Source: Struthio camelus
Lineage: Eukaryota > Chordata > Aves > Struthioniformes > Struthionidae
Direction: 5' to 3'
DNA length: 64,000 nt
Assembly: GCF_040807025.1 (NCBI RefSeq)
Contig: NC_090942.1
Span: forward strand, 200,624,747-200,688,746
In this document: piece by piece, positions 62,201-64,000 of the stretch
How the letters are laid out: each line of letters opens with the position of its first letter
Position numbering within the stretch: position 1 is the first letter of the stretch
Notes under the pieces: model-generated
Told to the model about the DNA's origin: nothing
Databases searched by the model: none
Seen by the model: the letters and a program-made list of their open reading frames with translations, nothing else
Translations under genes and position numbers: made by a program

Positions 62201-62639
62201 CCCAGCTCTTGCAAGACTGCCAGTAAGTGCCAGCCAAGGCAGCAGTTATTGCATAGAAAACAACCAATCATTAGGGGCTGAACTGATGCAACCAGCACAT
62301 GGCACACAAGTTGTTATCTAGCCACCACATGGTCTGCCATTACTGAGACATGTTACTGCTGCCTAATCCACACACACGGAAAAAAAGATATTTTAATTGC
62401 AAAGAAACAACATTAAAAAGAAAACTAGCTCTTTACAGAGGCACGACCACAAGAAGCTCAATGAGGCAGTTAAAATCGCGGCGGTCTGCATGCAAAGAAC
62501 AGGGGAACAACGGCCATTCCTCAGTTTACCTGCTGGATCTCGTTCTGCCTGGCTGCGCAGGGCCGAGTCAAAGGAAGCGGCATGGAGGAAGCAAACAGGA
62601 AACGAGACAAAGGCGGCGAGAATGCCGGCCCTCCCAAAG

Positions 62640-62960
62640 GAACAGTGGGGAGGCTATTAATTGGGCCATGTGCTGTTTGGCTTTAGCCAGGCTAGCAGGT
62701 TTATTTTTCCCAGGCTGGAGCCTTCATCTGAAAGAGACACAAAATTATTAAAGACCTGAAAGTGTAAAAAGGAGGGTAAGTTGGCAGCAGCGGCTGGAGG
62801 TGAATCTCCAGTAATGAGAGCACTGTGGGGGCTGTCTGTCTTGTCTGTCCTGAGAGCGGAGGTGTCAGAGAAATTATTTGTGCCAGGCAAAGAGAAATGA
62901 AATTTAGGTAAGATTCATCCCTGTTGACTTTTATTTAAGTTTAGCTCATTTCTCAGATTG
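62640..62960. promoter_or_regulatory. Candidate conserved non-coding element
   Basis: Repeat-free block with GGCTATTAATTGGGCCATGT, AGACACAAAATTATTAAAGA and TGAAAGTGTAAAAAGG, bounded by ordinary sequence. It includes paired TTAAT/ATTATTAA homeodomain-like sites. It lies about 49 kb upstream of GSX1, where POLR1D-proximal elements might also be expected. The evidence is texture only. Confidence 0.28.
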
Positions 62961-62969
62961 TGGGGTTGC

Positions 62970-64000
62970 TACTGTATAGGAAGCAATGCCTGTTTTGGAA
63001 AGGTTGAGCTACACCTCTCTGGTTCTTTTCTTGTTGCAAGGAGAAGATTCTTGCACAAATCCAAATCCAGCCAGGCCCAGAGCCATCCTCGGGAAAGGAT
63101 TCCCCACGGGGTGGGGGGTGAGGCTCAGGCCTTTCTCCAGGCAGATATCGCAAGGAGTTGCATGTCAGCATATTTTATGCAGGCCTACATTGCCTTTTGC
63201 GGGAAGGCTAGAGCGAGCTCTGTATGAGCTCTGGGCAGGCCAAAAGGTGTGTTGGAGCAAACCAAGCCTGAGCTTGGTACAAACCAAGCCTGAGCTGGTT
63301 TACCCTGCTCTGGCTTAACATCATGCTACCCCAGTCAAACAGCTTCTCGTTAGGCCAGCGAAGGGCTGAGCTTCCTTGGACATATTTGCAAAACACTATA
63401 TAAACCTTTCAAGACCTCTCTAAACCAACCACCTCAAATACAAGCTTAGTGACATGGTGGGAAAATACAAGCTCTAACTGATCAAACTAGCTTGCAGGAG
63501 GGCACATCTGCAGTTCCTTCCCTTCTGGTTCAGGGAGTATCATCTGCCTTGAATATCTCTACTGAGGTATGATGAAACAAGGGAGCGTTTAAGGTTCCCA
63601 GGACTCAAATAGTTAAAAGCTTTCTATTATCATTCCCCCTCAAGTTGTTGTAAGCCAATGCAGAAAGGTGCTCAGCCACCAGGTGGGAAAGTGAATGGAC
63701 ACCTACCGCCAGCTCCTGCCTGCCTCATTTTACGATTCCTTGAACATTGGTGCCTCCTCTCTCACAGTGAGGGTAGTAGGGGTGAAGCGAGATCATCATC
63801 TGCAAGGAAAGGTGATGCACATCCCATCAGGCAAAATCCCATTGCTGGAGGGGCAGTTGAGAGAGCTGGGGGAAGCATATATGCAAATTGTGGTCCTGAG
63901 GGAAAAAATGGGAGAGGAAGGGGCTGCCAGTAGTTACAGGTGACAGATTCCCAGGCAGCTCTTTTGGCTTCTGACCCTCTGATCCACTCCTCAGCAGTGA
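62970..64000. other. Intergenic DNA at right edge; one unassigned 82-residue frame
   Basis: The plus-strand frame 63695-63943 encodes 82 residues with a helical-looking stretch (IPLLEGQLRELGEAYMQIVV) that would suit a coiled coil. I do not recognise a family. The heptad-like pattern resembles ORF1-type or gag-type remnants of old retroelements, but no other part of such an element is seen, and an overlapping frame in another phase is similar in length. No gene is called. Confidence 0.4.
63258..63296. repeat. 17-bp direct repeat, period 22
   Basis: CAAACCAAGCCTGAGCT is repeated without mismatch at 63258-63274 and 63280-63296, with a short GGTAC-type spacer, consistent with a small tandem duplication. 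Confidence 0.85.

Larger units (their letters stand above)
58150..62630. other. Intergenic DNA, no supported gene
   Basis: Mostly AT-rich until about 61 kb, then more GC-rich to 62.6 kb. Frames at 61.0-62.3 kb overlap on both strands and show no domain. The AT-rich part at 60.1-60.2 kb contains TTTTTAATGGCTCATTTATG. Simple repeats are listed separately. Confidence 0.6.

Noticed and set aside
1-64000. CRISPR arrays, tRNA or rRNA genes, bacterial operons, intact proviruses
   Set aside because: Scanned by eye for regularly spaced identical repeats, tRNA-like A/B boxes with cloverleaf arms, rRNA blocks and paired LTRs. None was convincing, and the window is clearly vertebrate nuclear DNA.

Overview
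The window is vertebrate nuclear DNA, almost certainly from a bird. It holds a two-exon ParaHox homeobox gene with GT-AG splicing, a large CpG island, long non-coding flanks, and two CR1 LINE 3' ends. One CR1 end finishes in the octamer-like tail (ATTCTGTG repeats) typical of avian CR1. Interspersed repeats are otherwise sparse and old (MIR/CORE-SINE fragments). I see no bacterial, phage or organelle features.

Layout. Positions 1-10.8 kb are intergenic with no supported gene. From 10.8 to 15.0 kb is a large CpG island containing the only gene I can support: GSX1 (GS homeobox 1) on the minus strand. Exon 1 coding is 13899-13512, a 419-bp intron follows, and exon 2 coding is 13092-12737, giving 247 residues. 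A TATA box lies at 14017-14025 and a poly(A) signal at 12541-12546. From 15 to 17.3 kb is the upstream flank: three TTAGCAT motifs, a block that looks like a conserved enhancer (16.0-16.4 kb), a satellite CpG island (16.5-16.8 kb) and a strongly decayed ~50-bp minisatellite (16.9-17.3 kb). From 17.3 to 64 kb is a gene desert upstream of GSX1. It carries a second CpG-rich patch at 25.1-25.8 kb, AT-rich blocks dense in homeodomain/POU/SOX-like motifs (best at 32.1-32.7, 42.4-43.0, 52.4-53.0 and 62.6-62.9 kb), two MIR/CORE-SINE copies (36.7 and 47.3 kb), another ancient interspersed repeat (54.6 kb), two CR1 ends (49.1 and 58.1 kb), a 30-bp-period minisatellite (50.5-51.1 kb) and a few microsatellites.

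Interpretation. In vertebrates GSX1 is one member of the ParaHox trio GSX1-PDX1-CDX2, with POLR1D on its other side. Given the minus orientation, PDX1 would be expected beyond the left edge and POLR1D beyond the right edge. Neither was recognised here, so the window appears to be GSX1 plus its upstream regulatory desert. I found no new enzyme system, mobile system or immune system. The parts most worth following up are the candidate cis-regulatory blocks, the extra CpG islands with TATA-like boxes that could start non-coding transcripts, and the two decayed minisatellites. Calls of conserved non-coding elements rest on base composition and motif texture only, since no alignment could be run.
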